A stretch of 64,000 nucleotides of DNA from Treponema sp. Lineage in GTDB: Bacteria > Spirochaetota > Spirochaetia > Treponematales > Treponemataceae. Each line of letters starts with the position of its first letter. Within the stretch, counting starts at the first letter, position 1. The stretch is taken from assembly GCA_022510905.1 (NCBI GenBank), contig JAFLSN010000004.1:54131-118130 (forward strand), in the 5' to 3' direction. Shown piece by piece: positions 42,098-49,532 of this stretch. The position numbers and the translations under genes were made by a program. The notes below the pieces were generated by a model that made no database searches, was not told the origin of the DNA, and was given only the letters and a program-made list of their open reading frames with translations.

Positions 42098-42319
42098 ATG
42101 CCGTTACTGTTTGCAAGCCTGGGACAGGAACTTGTAGTCAAAAATGTTGGTGGCGCTCCTGCCATAAAGCAGCACCTGTTTGAAATGGGCTTCAACGTGG
42201 GTTCTTCTGTTGCGGTCATTCAGAAAATCGACTCCGGCCTCATCGTAAAAGTGAAGGAGTCGCGTATCGCCATCGATAGGAACATGGCGTCAAAAATAAT
42301 GGTGTCTGTACGTTCATAA
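42098..42319 (+). CDS. feoA: FeoA-domain protein, first copy
   Basis: A 73-aa SH3-like FeoA protein (MPLLFASLGQELVVKNVGGA), with the family phrase HLFEMGFNVGSSVAVIQKID and RIAIDRNMASKIMV. GAGGA precedes ATG 42098. FeoA supports ferrous iron uptake through FeoB. The next gene is a second, different FeoA, and the stop overlaps its first possible ATG. Confidence 0.9.
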   Translation: MPLLFASLGQELVVKNVGGAPAIKQHLFEMGFNVGSSVAVIQKIDSGLIVKVKESRIAIDRNMASKIMVSVRS

Positions 42320-42333
42320 TGGAGGTTTTTGCT

Positions 42334-42564
42334 GTGAGTACATTGCGTGGAGCTGCCGTAGGTTCAACAGTGATTGTAAAACGGCTTGGTGGACAAGGCC
42401 CGCTAAAAAGGCGGCTCATGGACATGGGATTTACAACTGGATGCAAGGTTTTTGTCCGCAAGGTGGCGCCGTTTGGCGATCCTGTGGAAGTGACAATCCG
42501 TGGATACGAACTGAGCGTCCGCAGAGATGATGCTGAATGTATTGAAGTGGAGCAAATGAACTGA
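42334..42564 (+). CDS. feoA: FeoA-domain protein, second copy
   Basis: A 76-aa protein from GTG 42334 with GGAGG 8 bp upstream (MSTLRGAAVGSTVIVKRLGG, LKRRLMDMGFTTGCKVFVRK, ELSVRRDDAECIEV). An ATG at 42319, overlapping the previous stop, would add five residues and cannot be excluded. It is clearly diverged from the first FeoA. The stop overlaps the feoB ATG. Two tandem FeoA genes followed by FeoB occur in a number of anaerobes. Confidence 0.9.
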   Translation: MSTLRGAAVGSTVIVKRLGGQGPLKRRLMDMGFTTGCKVFVRKVAPFGDPVEVTIRGYELSVRRDDAECIEVEQMN

Positions 42565-45014
42565 TGGGTAACATAAAACTTGCACTTGCCGGAAACCCTA
42601 ACTGCGGCAAAACAACAATGTTCAATGCGCTTACAGGTACCGTCCAGTATGTGGGAAACTGGCCGGGTGTGACTGTCGAAAAAAAAGAAGGCAGGCTGAA
42701 AGGCCATGACAATGTGACTGTCACGGATTTGCCGGGCATCTATTCACTTTCGCCTTACACCAGCGAAGAAGTGGTGAGCCGCGACTATCTTGCCGGAACC
42801 GAGCCTTCTGCCGTCATAGACATTGTGGATGCCACCAACATCGAGCGGAACCTTTACCTCACCACGCAGATTCTTGAACTTGGAAAACCCGTGGTGCTTG
42901 CCATGAACATGGTTGACGCGCTCAAAAAAAACGGCGACAGGATTGATGTGGAAAAGCTTTCGCAGAAACTCGGCTGCCCAGTGTTTGAAACTGTGGCGCT
43001 CAATGGCACAGGCATAAAAGAAGTCGCCGCCGCCGCCGTGGAGATTGCCCGTGACGCAAAACCCGTGTTACCCAGCCCATGCTTTGCATCCGATGTGGAA
43101 GCCTCGATTTCTGCAATCGAAGCCCTGCTTCCAACTTGGCTGGCAGCGCACCTCAGGCGGTGGACGGCAATCAAGCTTCTTGAGCGCGATGCCGTGGTGC
43201 TCAAGTCGCTCGGGCTTTCGGAGGCCGTTCTGTCGCAGGCTGAATCGATAACGGCTCAAATCGAAAAAGCCAAAAACGACGACATCGAGTCCATCATCAC
43301 CAATGAACGCTATAATTACATCACCTCGCTGCTGGACGGTGTGCTGGTGAAATCTGGAAACACGGTTACCACATCAGACAAAATCGACAGGATTGTGACA
43401 AACCGTGTTTTGGGTATTCCGATTTTCCTTGCGGTGATGTGGCTGGTGTACTATATTTCGGTGAGCACCATAGGCACATTCATGACGGACTGGACTAACG
43501 AAAAACTTATAGCCGGCGAAACGGCCCTGGTCACAAGTTACGATGATTTCATGGCCGGCTTGCCCTCCGATGGCGGGCATGGGGAAGAACCGCCGTTTTC
43601 TGCTGTAGACGGCCCCATGGAACTTTCCGGTGGGCTCGGGGCGTTCCGCACAGGCCTTCCGGGCCTTTACAACCGCTCGGCCGCGAAAAAAGCCAGCGCA
43701 GAAAACCCCGTGATGGTCGGTACCGGTGTGCAGGGACTGGTTGAGGCCATGCTGACCAACGCAGAAGCAAGCGATGTGCTTATCGACTGCATTGTGAACG
43801 GCATCATTGGCGGCGTGGGCACAGTGCTGGGCTTTCTTCCGCAGATGGCGGTCCTGTTCCTGCTGCTTTCCGCCTTGGAAGATATAGGCTACATGGTGCG
43901 CATCGCCTTTGTGATGGATCGCCTGTTCCGGCACTTCGGGCTTTCAGGAAAATCTTTTATTCCTCTGCTCATCTCTTCCGGCTGCGGAGTTCCGGGCATC
44001 ATGGCAAGCCGCACGATTGAAAACGAAAACGACCGCCGCATGACCATTATGACAACCACATGGATTCCGTGCGGTGCCAAACTGCCTGTCATTGCCCTTG
44101 TCGCGGCGGTGCTGGCCGCAAAATTCACTGGCGGCTCGGGCGCATGGCTGGCACCGCTCATGTATGCGGTTGGCGTGGCCTCGGTATTGGTTGCCGCAGT
44201 CATCCTGAAAAAGACAAAATACTTTCATGGCCCGGCAGCCCCGTTCGTGATGGAGCTCCCGCAGTACCACATTCCCTCTGCACGGACTGTGCTGCTGCAC
44301 ACATGGGAACGCTTGAAAGGCTTTGTAATCAAGGCGGGAACGATACTGTTCCTTGCATGCCTTGTGATGTGGTTCCTTTCGAACTACGGTTTTGCCGCAG
44401 GCGGTTTCGGCCTTGTTGAGTCGGGCGATTCGCTGCTTGCAAAGATTGGCGGCGCGATACGCTACATCTTTATTCCGCTCGGCTTCGGAAACAAAGTGGG
44501 CGGCTGGCAGGCCGCGGCTTCATCGCTCACGGGCTTTACCGCAAAAGAGGCGATAGCAGGAACCATGGGCGTGCTTTCCGGTGTGGCGGAAGAACTTGTT
44601 GAAGCTGCGGAAAATGCAGGAAGTGCCGAGGAAGCCATGGGCGTGGCTCAGGCGGTTTCGCTTTGGTTCCCGTCAGGGCTGGCCGCGTTCAGTTTTCTCA
44701 TGTTCAACATGCTTGACTCGCCATGCATTGCGGCAATTTCCGCGATGGCCCATGAACTGAAAAGCCGCAGATGGTTTTGGTTCGCCATAGCTTTCCAGAA
44801 CATCTTTGCGTATGTAGTGACGCTGATTGTATTCCAGATTGGCTCGCTCGTGGCGGCCTTGGCGCACGGAAAGCTCGTGTTTGCAGACGGCTTTAGCATG
44901 GGAGGCCTCGCCGCCGCATTCTTGCTGCTGGGCGCAATCTGCTTTGCCCTGGTCAGAAAAAATCCATACGCCGAGCTTGACAAAAAACGCGCAGCCGGCA
45001 GGCTTGCAGCATAA
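42564..45014 (+). CDS. feoB: Ferrous iron transporter FeoB
   Basis: An 816-aa inner-membrane Fe(II) transporter. N-terminal G domain: GNPNCGKTTMFNALTG (G1), DLPGIYSLSPYTSEE (G3), AMNMVDALKKNGDRID (G4). A helical insertion domain follows, then two Gate motifs in the membrane part (SGCGVPGIMASR; SSLTGFTAKEAIAG) with about ten helices. Between the first and second membrane helices there is an insert of about 75 residues (around 320-395, FMAGLPSDGGHGEEPP, GAFRTGLPGLYNRSAA), present in some anaerobe FeoBs. ATG overlaps the feoA stop. Confidence 0.95.
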   Translation: MGNIKLALAGNPNCGKTTMFNALTGTVQYVGNWPGVTVEKKEGRLKGHDNVTVTDLPGIYSLSPYTSEEVVSRDYLAGTEPSAVIDIVDATNIERNLYLTTQILELGKPVVLAMNMVDALKKNGDRIDVEKLSQKLGCPVFETVALNGTGIKEVAAAAVEIARDAKPVLPSPCFASDVEASISAIEALLPTWLAAHLRRWTAIKLLERDAVVLKSLGLSEAVLSQAESITAQIEKAKNDDIESIITNERYNYITSLLDGVLVKSGNTVTTSDKIDRIVTNRVLGIPIFLAVMWLVYYISVSTIGTFMTDWTNEKLIAGETALVTSYDDFMAGLPSDGGHGEEPPFSAVDGPMELSGGLGAFRTGLPGLYNRSAAKKASAENPVMVGTGVQGLVEAMLTNAEASDVLIDCIVNGIIGGVGTVLGFLPQMAVLFLLLSALEDIGYMVRIAFVMDRLFRHFGLSGKSFIPLLISSGCGVPGIMASRTIENENDRRMTIMTTTWIPCGAKLPVIALVAAVLAAKFTGGSGAWLAPLMYAVGVASVLVAAVILKKTKYFHGPAAPFVMELPQYHIPSARTVLLHTWERLKGFVIKAGTILFLACLVMWFLSNYGFAAGGFGLVESGDSLLAKIGGAIRYIFIPLGFGNKVGGWQAAASSLTGFTAKEAIAGTMGVLSGVAEELVEAAENAGSAEEAMGVAQAVSLWFPSGLAAFSFLMFNMLDSPCIAAISAMAHELKSRRWFWFAIAFQNIFAYVVTLIVFQIGSLVAALAHGKLVFADGFSMGGLAAAFLLLGAICFALVRKNPYAELDKKRAAGRLAA

Positions 45015-45020
45015 AACCCG

Positions 45021-45048
45021 CGCCAGACCTGTTGAGGCAGGACTGGCG
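45021..45048 (+). other. Intercistronic hairpin after feoB
   Basis: CGCCAGACCTG pairs with CAGGACTGGCG (one mismatch) over TTGAGG with no T run, so a processing or stabilising hairpin rather than a terminator. Confidence 0.5.
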
Positions 45049-45069
45049 GCACGATTCAGGAGGCGTTTT

Positions 45070-45237
45070 ATGGCCGCGAACATCATCTGTGTAACGGCGA
45101 TTGTGGCATACGGACTGTTCTGCATCTGGTATCTGGTGAACGAACACAGAAAGGCCCGCGCACGGGGAAAGCCCGTGTCATGCATTTCATGCCCTGCATT
45201 TAAAGAATGCCACTGCCATGCACGAACATGTCCATGA
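45070..45237 (+). CDS. FeoB-associated Cys-rich membrane protein
   Basis: A 55-aa protein with one membrane helix (ANIICVTAIVAYGLFCIWYLV), a basic stretch (EHRKARARGK) and a C-terminal Cys/His cluster (CISCPAFKECHCHARTCP). This is the usual form of the small protein downstream of feoB in many anaerobes, thought to aid or replace FeoC. AGGAGG precedes ATG 45070. Last gene of the feo operon. Confidence 0.85.
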   Translation: MAANIICVTAIVAYGLFCIWYLVNEHRKARARGKPVSCISCPAFKECHCHARTCP

Positions 45238-45467
45238 TACCTTTTGTGGAATTGCCGCCGTTTACATGCCTTGCGCAAAGGCGATGGAGCCAATCCGCCA
45301 GCTTTTGCGCATTGTTTTATTGACTTTCAGCCGCAATCCGCATTGGAATGTGGCATGGAATTGAGAAAAACAGCTTTTTGCATGAAACCGCTTGACGAGC
45401 CGCACGGTGCGGCGCAGAATCTTACAACTTAGCTGATATTGTCTTTGCACACATAAACCTCATCCAG

Positions 45468-45507
45468 AAAGCGGCAGGACTGCACACGCAGGCTGCCGCT
45501 TTTTTGC
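45468..45507 (+). terminator. Rho-independent terminator after the feo operon
   Basis: AAAGCGGCAG (45468-45477) pairs perfectly with CTGCCGCTTT (45493-45502), then Ts. Confidence 0.85.
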
Positions 45508-45621
45508 GTCCGCTCACAGCTCCCACCCGCGCGGAAAGAGCGACTTACCACCCCAGCCAATCCTGTCGCGTAGCGGCTCGAAAAATTTTCACACCAAAAC
45601 ACATCATAGGGAGATAAAACT

Positions 45622-46089
45622 ATGATAGCAAAACGGCCGCGATTAAGACCAGTCGCGATTCTTCTCACGCTCGCCGCCGCGCTCATGCTGGGCGCATGGA
45701 AGGGCGAGGAACTGACCGCTCTGGGAGGGGAACTGTATGGCCTACACTCCGACCGATATATCACGCTTGACCTGACGCAGATAACAGAAACAACGAGCCT
45801 CGGCGACAGTGCGTTCTTTTACTGCGAGTCGCTGGTAAGCGTAAAGATAGGCGGCGGCGTGACGGAAATCGGCGAAGAAGCGTTTGATAGTTGCTTATCG
45901 CTTGAAAGCATAACGATAGGCAACAGCGTTACGAGCATCGACAGCTATGCGTTCAATGGTTGTAAAGCTGGCACAATCATCTTTACGGGTACATTACAAC
46001 AGTGGAATAGCATAACCAAAGACAGTGGTTGGTTCCTTGATTCCAACATCAAAAAAGTCATCTGCAGTGACTATACGGTATATTTGTAA
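45622..46089 (+). CDS. Small leucine-rich-repeat (BspA-type) protein
   Basis: A 155-aa protein with an N-terminal hydrophobic segment (VAILLTLAAALMLGAW, signal peptide or anchor) and about three LRR_5/BspA repeats (LGDSAFFYCESLVSVKIGGG; IGEEAFDSCLSLESITIGN; SIDSYAFNGCKAGTIIFTG), each with the A-F-x-x-C core. The end is a non-repeat segment (WNSITKDSGWFLDSNIKKVI), as in many treponemal LRR proteins. Much shorter than BspA, it may be a trimmed member of a surface adhesin family. GGGAG precedes ATG 45622. A palindrome array begins 25 bp after its stop. Confidence 0.8.
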   Translation: MIAKRPRLRPVAILLTLAAALMLGAWKGEELTALGGELYGLHSDRYITLDLTQITETTSLGDSAFFYCESLVSVKIGGGVTEIGEEAFDSCLSLESITIGNSVTSIDSYAFNGCKAGTIIFTGTLQQWNSITKDSGWFLDSNIKKVICSDYTVYL

Positions 46090-46114
46090 TCCAATGCGGA
46101 CGTTTTTGGGCAAA

Positions 46115-46530
46115 GCAGAAAATCTACCACTCCGCTTTTTCCTGCGGAAGCGAAGTAGATTTTCTACTTCCCCGCCACCAGCACTTTTAGACGAGGTAGA
46201 AAATCTACCAGCCAGCTTCCCGCTTGCGGCTGCAAGATAGATTTTCTACTTTCCAGCCGCCGGCCATTTTGGGCAAAGTAGAAAATCTACCAGCCAGCTT
46301 CCGCTTGTGGCTACAAGGTAGATTTTCTACTTCCCCGCCACAATCAGTTTTGGGCAAAGTAGAAAATCTATCGGCCAGCTTCCTGCTTGCGGCCACAAGG
46401 TAGATTTTCTACTTTACTACCTACAGCCGTTCCGTGTAGAATAGAGAATCTACCGGCCTGCCGCCATCTGCGCGAGCTTGGTAGATTTTCTGCTTCGCCG
46501 CCCCGTTTTGCAGGACGGTAGAAAATATTC
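46115..46530 (+). repeat. Palindrome array 1 (alternating GTAGAAAATCTAC / GTAGATTTTCTAC)
   Basis: Eleven sites begin near 46115, 46155, 46195, 46237, 46278, 46317, 46359, 46399, 46441, 46480 and 46517, about 40 bp apart. AAA-centred and TTT-centred forms alternate. Linkers come in two kinds: one with a covarying stem (CTTGC-GCAAG in one unit, CTTGT-ACAAG in another), the other CCCGCCAC-rich. The last site leads into a leader ending in AAAAGGAGGACATC right before ATG 46553. Open frames through the array are probably not genes. Confidence 0.85.
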
Positions 46531-46552
46531 TTATCCACAAAAGGAGGACATC

Positions 46553-47248
46553 ATGAACAAAGTAAACGCGAACGTCCGTGTGACCGAGATTGACGGCCTT
46601 AGCGACACGATTGTGCGCCTGTACAAGGCGGATTCTTCCGCCTCAAAGGACGCATTTGTGGCTGCGACCATGGCCGAGGTGGAAAAGCTCAGCGCCGACA
46701 TCACCACGGCAATCTTGCAGGACAAGGCCTTCTCCACGCTCGATACCGCCGACGCGGAGCGTGACAGCGCAATCACCGCGCTGGGAAAGGCCCTGCAAGG
46801 CTATGCCGCTCTGCCTGTTCCCGCCATAAAAGCCGCCGCCGAGCCGCTCGTTGCCGTCTACGAGAAGTATTCCAAGGCGGGAATCACCAGGGCGAGCTAT
46901 GTCAGCGAGTCGTCCATGGTGGAGAGTATGCTGGAGGACTTTTCGGCGGGCCAGCTTTCGGGGAACATCGCCATGCTCGGGGGAGTCACCGAGGCGCTCG
47001 CCGCAATCAGGGCCGCGCAGGACGCTTTCACTTCCGCAAACGACGCATACACTGCCGCCAGCGGAAGCAGGGGTGCCAGTGCGACAACGTTCAAGAAGCC
47101 GCTTCTTTCCACCATAAATGAAAAGCTGGTGCCGTATCTCACCGCCATGCAGATTGCCGCCAGCGAGAACTGCGCCGCCTTCGCCGCAGGAGTGGAGGCC
47201 GAGATTGCCCGCGTGAACGATGCGGTGGCAAAGCGCGGGAAGAAGTAG
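46553..47248 (+). CDS. 231-aa Ala-rich helical protein linked to palindrome array 1, unknown function
   Basis: Begins MNKVNANVRVTEIDGLSDTI. The protein is mostly helical by composition, with long Ala/Glu/Lys stretches (ASKDAFVAATMAEVEKLSAD; YAALPVPAIKAAAEPLVAVY), no signal peptide, no membrane helix and no Cys. It loosely recalls the DUF6261-type proteins of host-associated bacteria, but I could not confirm a family. AAGGAGG sits 7 bp upstream at the end of the palindrome array, so array and gene form a unit; a decayed relative lies beside array 2 (52900-53041). A terminator follows. Confidence 0.8.
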   Translation: MNKVNANVRVTEIDGLSDTIVRLYKADSSASKDAFVAATMAEVEKLSADITTAILQDKAFSTLDTADAERDSAITALGKALQGYAALPVPAIKAAAEPLVAVYEKYSKAGITRASYVSESSMVESMLEDFSAGQLSGNIAMLGGVTEALAAIRAAQDAFTSANDAYTAASGSRGASATTFKKPLLSTINEKLVPYLTAMQIAASENCAAFAAGVEAEIARVNDAVAKRGKK

Positions 47249-47325
47249 GGAAGTGCGGGCCAATCCCACGGTAAGGACAAAGAGATGCCTGCGATGAAAT
47301 ACATCAGTCCGGTTCTGGTAAGCAG

Positions 47326-47356
47326 AAAGGCAGACGCTTTGCGTCTGCCTTTTTCG
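47326..47356 (+). terminator. Rho-independent terminator
   Basis: AAAGGCAGACGC pairs perfectly with GCGTCTGCCTTT over a TTT loop, with a T run. Confidence 0.9.
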
Positions 47357-47401
47357 TCTAAATCGTTTTTCTGACTGGGCGGCAATTTGTCTGATACCTG
47401 G

Positions 47402-47487
47402 CAATCAACACACCCCGACGCATAAGCAAGGCTTCAAGCCATGGCCGGCTTTGCAGAACCACGGTATGTACCTCTTCCGCACGAATC
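47402..47487 (-). repeat. Dispersed intergenic repeat, full inverted copy
   Basis: Reads AATCAACACACCCCGACGC, GGCTTCAAGCC, TTGCAGAACCACGGTATGTA and CTTCCGCACGAAT, matching 40178-40268. Confidence 0.75.
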
Positions 47488-47512
47488 GGTCTTTTGCGCG
47501 CTCCAATATTCT

Positions 47513-48784
47513 TTATGTCTCGAATGTGTCGAGCCCTGCAAAGTCCAGCGTGGCAAAATAGTCATCGATGGTCTCTTTGCGGCGTATCTGCACAACGTCC
47601 CCCGAAGGGCGCAGGAGGAGCTCCCCGCAGCGCAGCTTTCCGTTGTAGTTGAATCCCATGGCCCTTCCGTGCGCACCTGCGTCATGCACTATGAGCACAT
47701 CGCCGTCGGCTATCTCTGGAAGGCTCCGCTGCACGGCGAACTTGTCGCAGTTTTCGCAGAGGCTTCCGGTTATGTCGTACACGCGGGTGCATGGTTCGTG
47801 CTCTTTTCCGCTCACCGTTATTTCGTGGTAGGCACCGTACATTCCGGGGCGCATCAGGTCGGCCATGCTCGCGTCGCAGCCGATGTAGTCGCGGTAGATG
47901 TGCTTGTGGTGGATGGCAGTGGTCACAAGCCAGCCGTATGGGCCTGTAATCGGGCGGCCGCACTCAAAATATATGGCCAGCGGATCCAGCCCTGCCGGAA
48001 CTATAAGGCTGTCGTAGAGCGCGCGGATTTTTTTTGCCACGTACTCAAGGTCAACTTTTTTTTGCTCGGGGCGGTAAGGAATGCCCACGCCTCCTCCGAG
48101 GTCAACAAACTCGATGTTCACGCCGCAGTGTTTCTGCACGTCGAGCACCAGCTCAAACACGATTTTCGCGGTGTCAACAAAAAAATCCGGGTTCAGCTCG
48201 TTTGATGCCACCATCGTGTGGAGCCCGAAATGCTTTACGCCGTTTTTCTTGCAGACCATGTACGCTTCCAGAATCTGCTCGCGGGTGAGCCCGTATTTTG
48301 CCTCTTCGGGTTTTCCGATGATTGCGTTGCCGCCTTCCTTGAGCGGACCTGGGTTGTACCTGAAGCAGAGCGTTTCGGGGAGCCTTCCGCCCAGCGTGTT
48401 CTGCAGGAAGTCGATGTGCGAGAAATCATCGAGGTTTATGATATGGCCGTGCTCCGCCGCATACACGAATTCTTCCGCCGGTGTATCGTTGCTGGTGAAC
48501 ATGACTCGCTTTCCTGAAATTCCGCTCTTTTCGCTCAGGATCAGCTCAGGAAGGCTTGAGCAGTCTGCGCCGCAGCCTTCGCTTTTCAGCACTTTCAGGA
48601 TGTACGGATTCGGAAGCGCCTTGACCGCAAAATATTCGCGGAATTCCGGGAATATGCTGAACGCGGTTTTGAAATACCGCATGTTGTCGCGGATTGCTTT
48701 TTCATCGTAAATGTAGAACGGCGTGGGATATGTTTTGATTAAATCGCTAAGCTGTTCTGCTGAAAGGGGAAATGTTCTGCTCAT
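47513..48784 (-). CDS. lysA: Diaminopimelate decarboxylase
   Basis: PLP enzyme making lysine from meso-diaminopimelate. The 423-aa product (MSRTFPLSAEQLSDLIKTYP) has the PLP Lys in YFAVKALPNPYILK, HTMVASNE, DLGGGVGIPYRPEQ, ECGRPITGPYGWL and the substrate-contact Cys of the CE(S/N)xD motif in GSLCENCDKF. The H-T-M-V-A-S-N-E block replaces the more common H-x-G-S, as in a clade of LysA-like enzymes. No Shine-Dalgarno; a -10 box ends 6 bp before the ATG. Divergent from the CYTH gene. Confidence 0.88.
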   Translation of the reverse strand: MSRTFPLSAEQLSDLIKTYPTPFYIYDEKAIRDNMRYFKTAFSIFPEFREYFAVKALPNPYILKVLKSEGCGADCSSLPELILSEKSGISGKRVMFTSNDTPAEEFVYAAEHGHIINLDDFSHIDFLQNTLGGRLPETLCFRYNPGPLKEGGNAIIGKPEEAKYGLTREQILEAYMVCKKNGVKHFGLHTMVASNELNPDFFVDTAKIVFELVLDVQKHCGVNIEFVDLGGGVGIPYRPEQKKVDLEYVAKKIRALYDSLIVPAGLDPLAIYFECGRPITGPYGWLVTTAIHHKHIYRDYIGCDASMADLMRPGMYGAYHEITVSGKEHEPCTRVYDITGSLCENCDKFAVQRSLPEIADGDVLIVHDAGAHGRAMGFNYNGKLRCGELLLRPSGDVVQIRRKETIDDYFATLDFAGLDTFET

Positions 48785-48790
48785 GCGCAC

Positions 48791-48842
48791 AGTATGACAG
48801 TTTTTTTTGTTTATAGCAATGACTTTGGAAAAGTGATACACT
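48791..48842. promoter_or_regulatory. Divergent promoters for lysA and the CYTH gene
   Basis: For lysA (minus): TTGCTA (48819-48814), 17 bp, CATACT (48796-48791), 6 bp to ATG 48784. For the CYTH gene (plus): TACACT (48837-48842), 6 bp to ATG 48849; 17 bp upstream lies TAGCAA (48814-48819), the complement of the lysA -35. Both start codons therefore sit at the predicted transcription starts. Confidence 0.5.
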
Positions 48843-48848
48843 GCGCCC

Positions 48849-49433
48849 ATGCATGAAATCGAAATGAAAGCCCGCGTGCAGGATCGCGATGAAGTGGGCA
48901 GGGCGCTCGACAGGTTTGCAGTCCGCTCAGGCTCCCTTGTGCGCGACGACCGCTATTTTGGCACCTGCGAGGCGGACACAAAAAAAATCAGAATAAGAAC
49001 GGAGCGCTCTGGCTCCGGCACACGGTATCTTGTAACGTACAAGCGGAAGGAATTGCACCGCACGGACAAGACCACGATCGAAGTGAATGACGAGCGGGAA
49101 TGCACCGTTTCTGACCCTGCGGCGCTCGTTGCATTTCTGGAAGACACGGGGCGCACCGTGCAGCTTGAAAAGCACAAGGAAGTGGTGTGCTGGACTGCGC
49201 CTGTGGAACTTGAGAGCCCTGTGCCATTTGGAGGGCCGCCCATGGCCACGTTTGAGCTTTGCAGGGTTCCGCCGCTGGGAGACTTCCTGGAAATTGAAAT
49301 CCTTTCCCCCTGCGATGACCCCTCCACCGTGAACGCCGTTCATGCGGCGCTTGAAGCCTTGCTCCTCAAATGCGGACTTTCCCCCGCAGATATTGAAAGC
49401 CGCCCGTACTCCCTGCTTCTAAAAGGTGTGTGA
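48849..49433 (+). CDS. CYTH-domain protein (class IV adenylate cyclase / triphosphatase-like)
   Basis: A 194-aa CYTH protein. The signature EIEMKARV (E3, E5, K7) opens the protein, followed by the basic residues KKIRIRTERSG, YLVTYKRKEL, REC, and acidic strand FLEIEILSP that line the triphosphate tunnel. Such proteins hydrolyse inorganic triphosphate or thiamine triphosphate, or make cAMP; sequence alone does not tell which. Thiamine uptake genes in the window make a ThTPase role conceivable but not shown. Promoter geometry suggests a leaderless mRNA. Confidence 0.88.
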   Translation: MHEIEMKARVQDRDEVGRALDRFAVRSGSLVRDDRYFGTCEADTKKIRIRTERSGSGTRYLVTYKRKELHRTDKTTIEVNDERECTVSDPAALVAFLEDTGRTVQLEKHKEVVCWTAPVELESPVPFGGPPMATFELCRVPPLGDFLEIEILSPCDDPSTVNAVHAALEALLLKCGLSPADIESRPYSLLLKGV

Positions 49434-49532
49434 GCTTTTGCGCGGCGCAAGACCCATGCAGTTTTTTAGGCTCCTCCGCGCTGTGGCAGCGCCGTGATGT
49501 TGCATTCTGCCTTGCACTGGCACCTTTTGGTT

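Noticed and set aside
45244..45432. 62-aa ORF after the feo operon
   Set aside because: No ribosome binding site and no protein-like pattern; lies between the Cys-rich gene and the terminator.
46205..46396. 63-aa minus-strand ORF with KVENL / GRFSTLPK repeats
   Set aside because: Reading of the palindrome array; no start signals and composition dictated by the repeat.
46115..46530. Array as a CRISPR
   Set aside because: Repeat units are 13-15 bp and alternate in orientation, linkers are themselves related to each other, and no cas gene is in the window.
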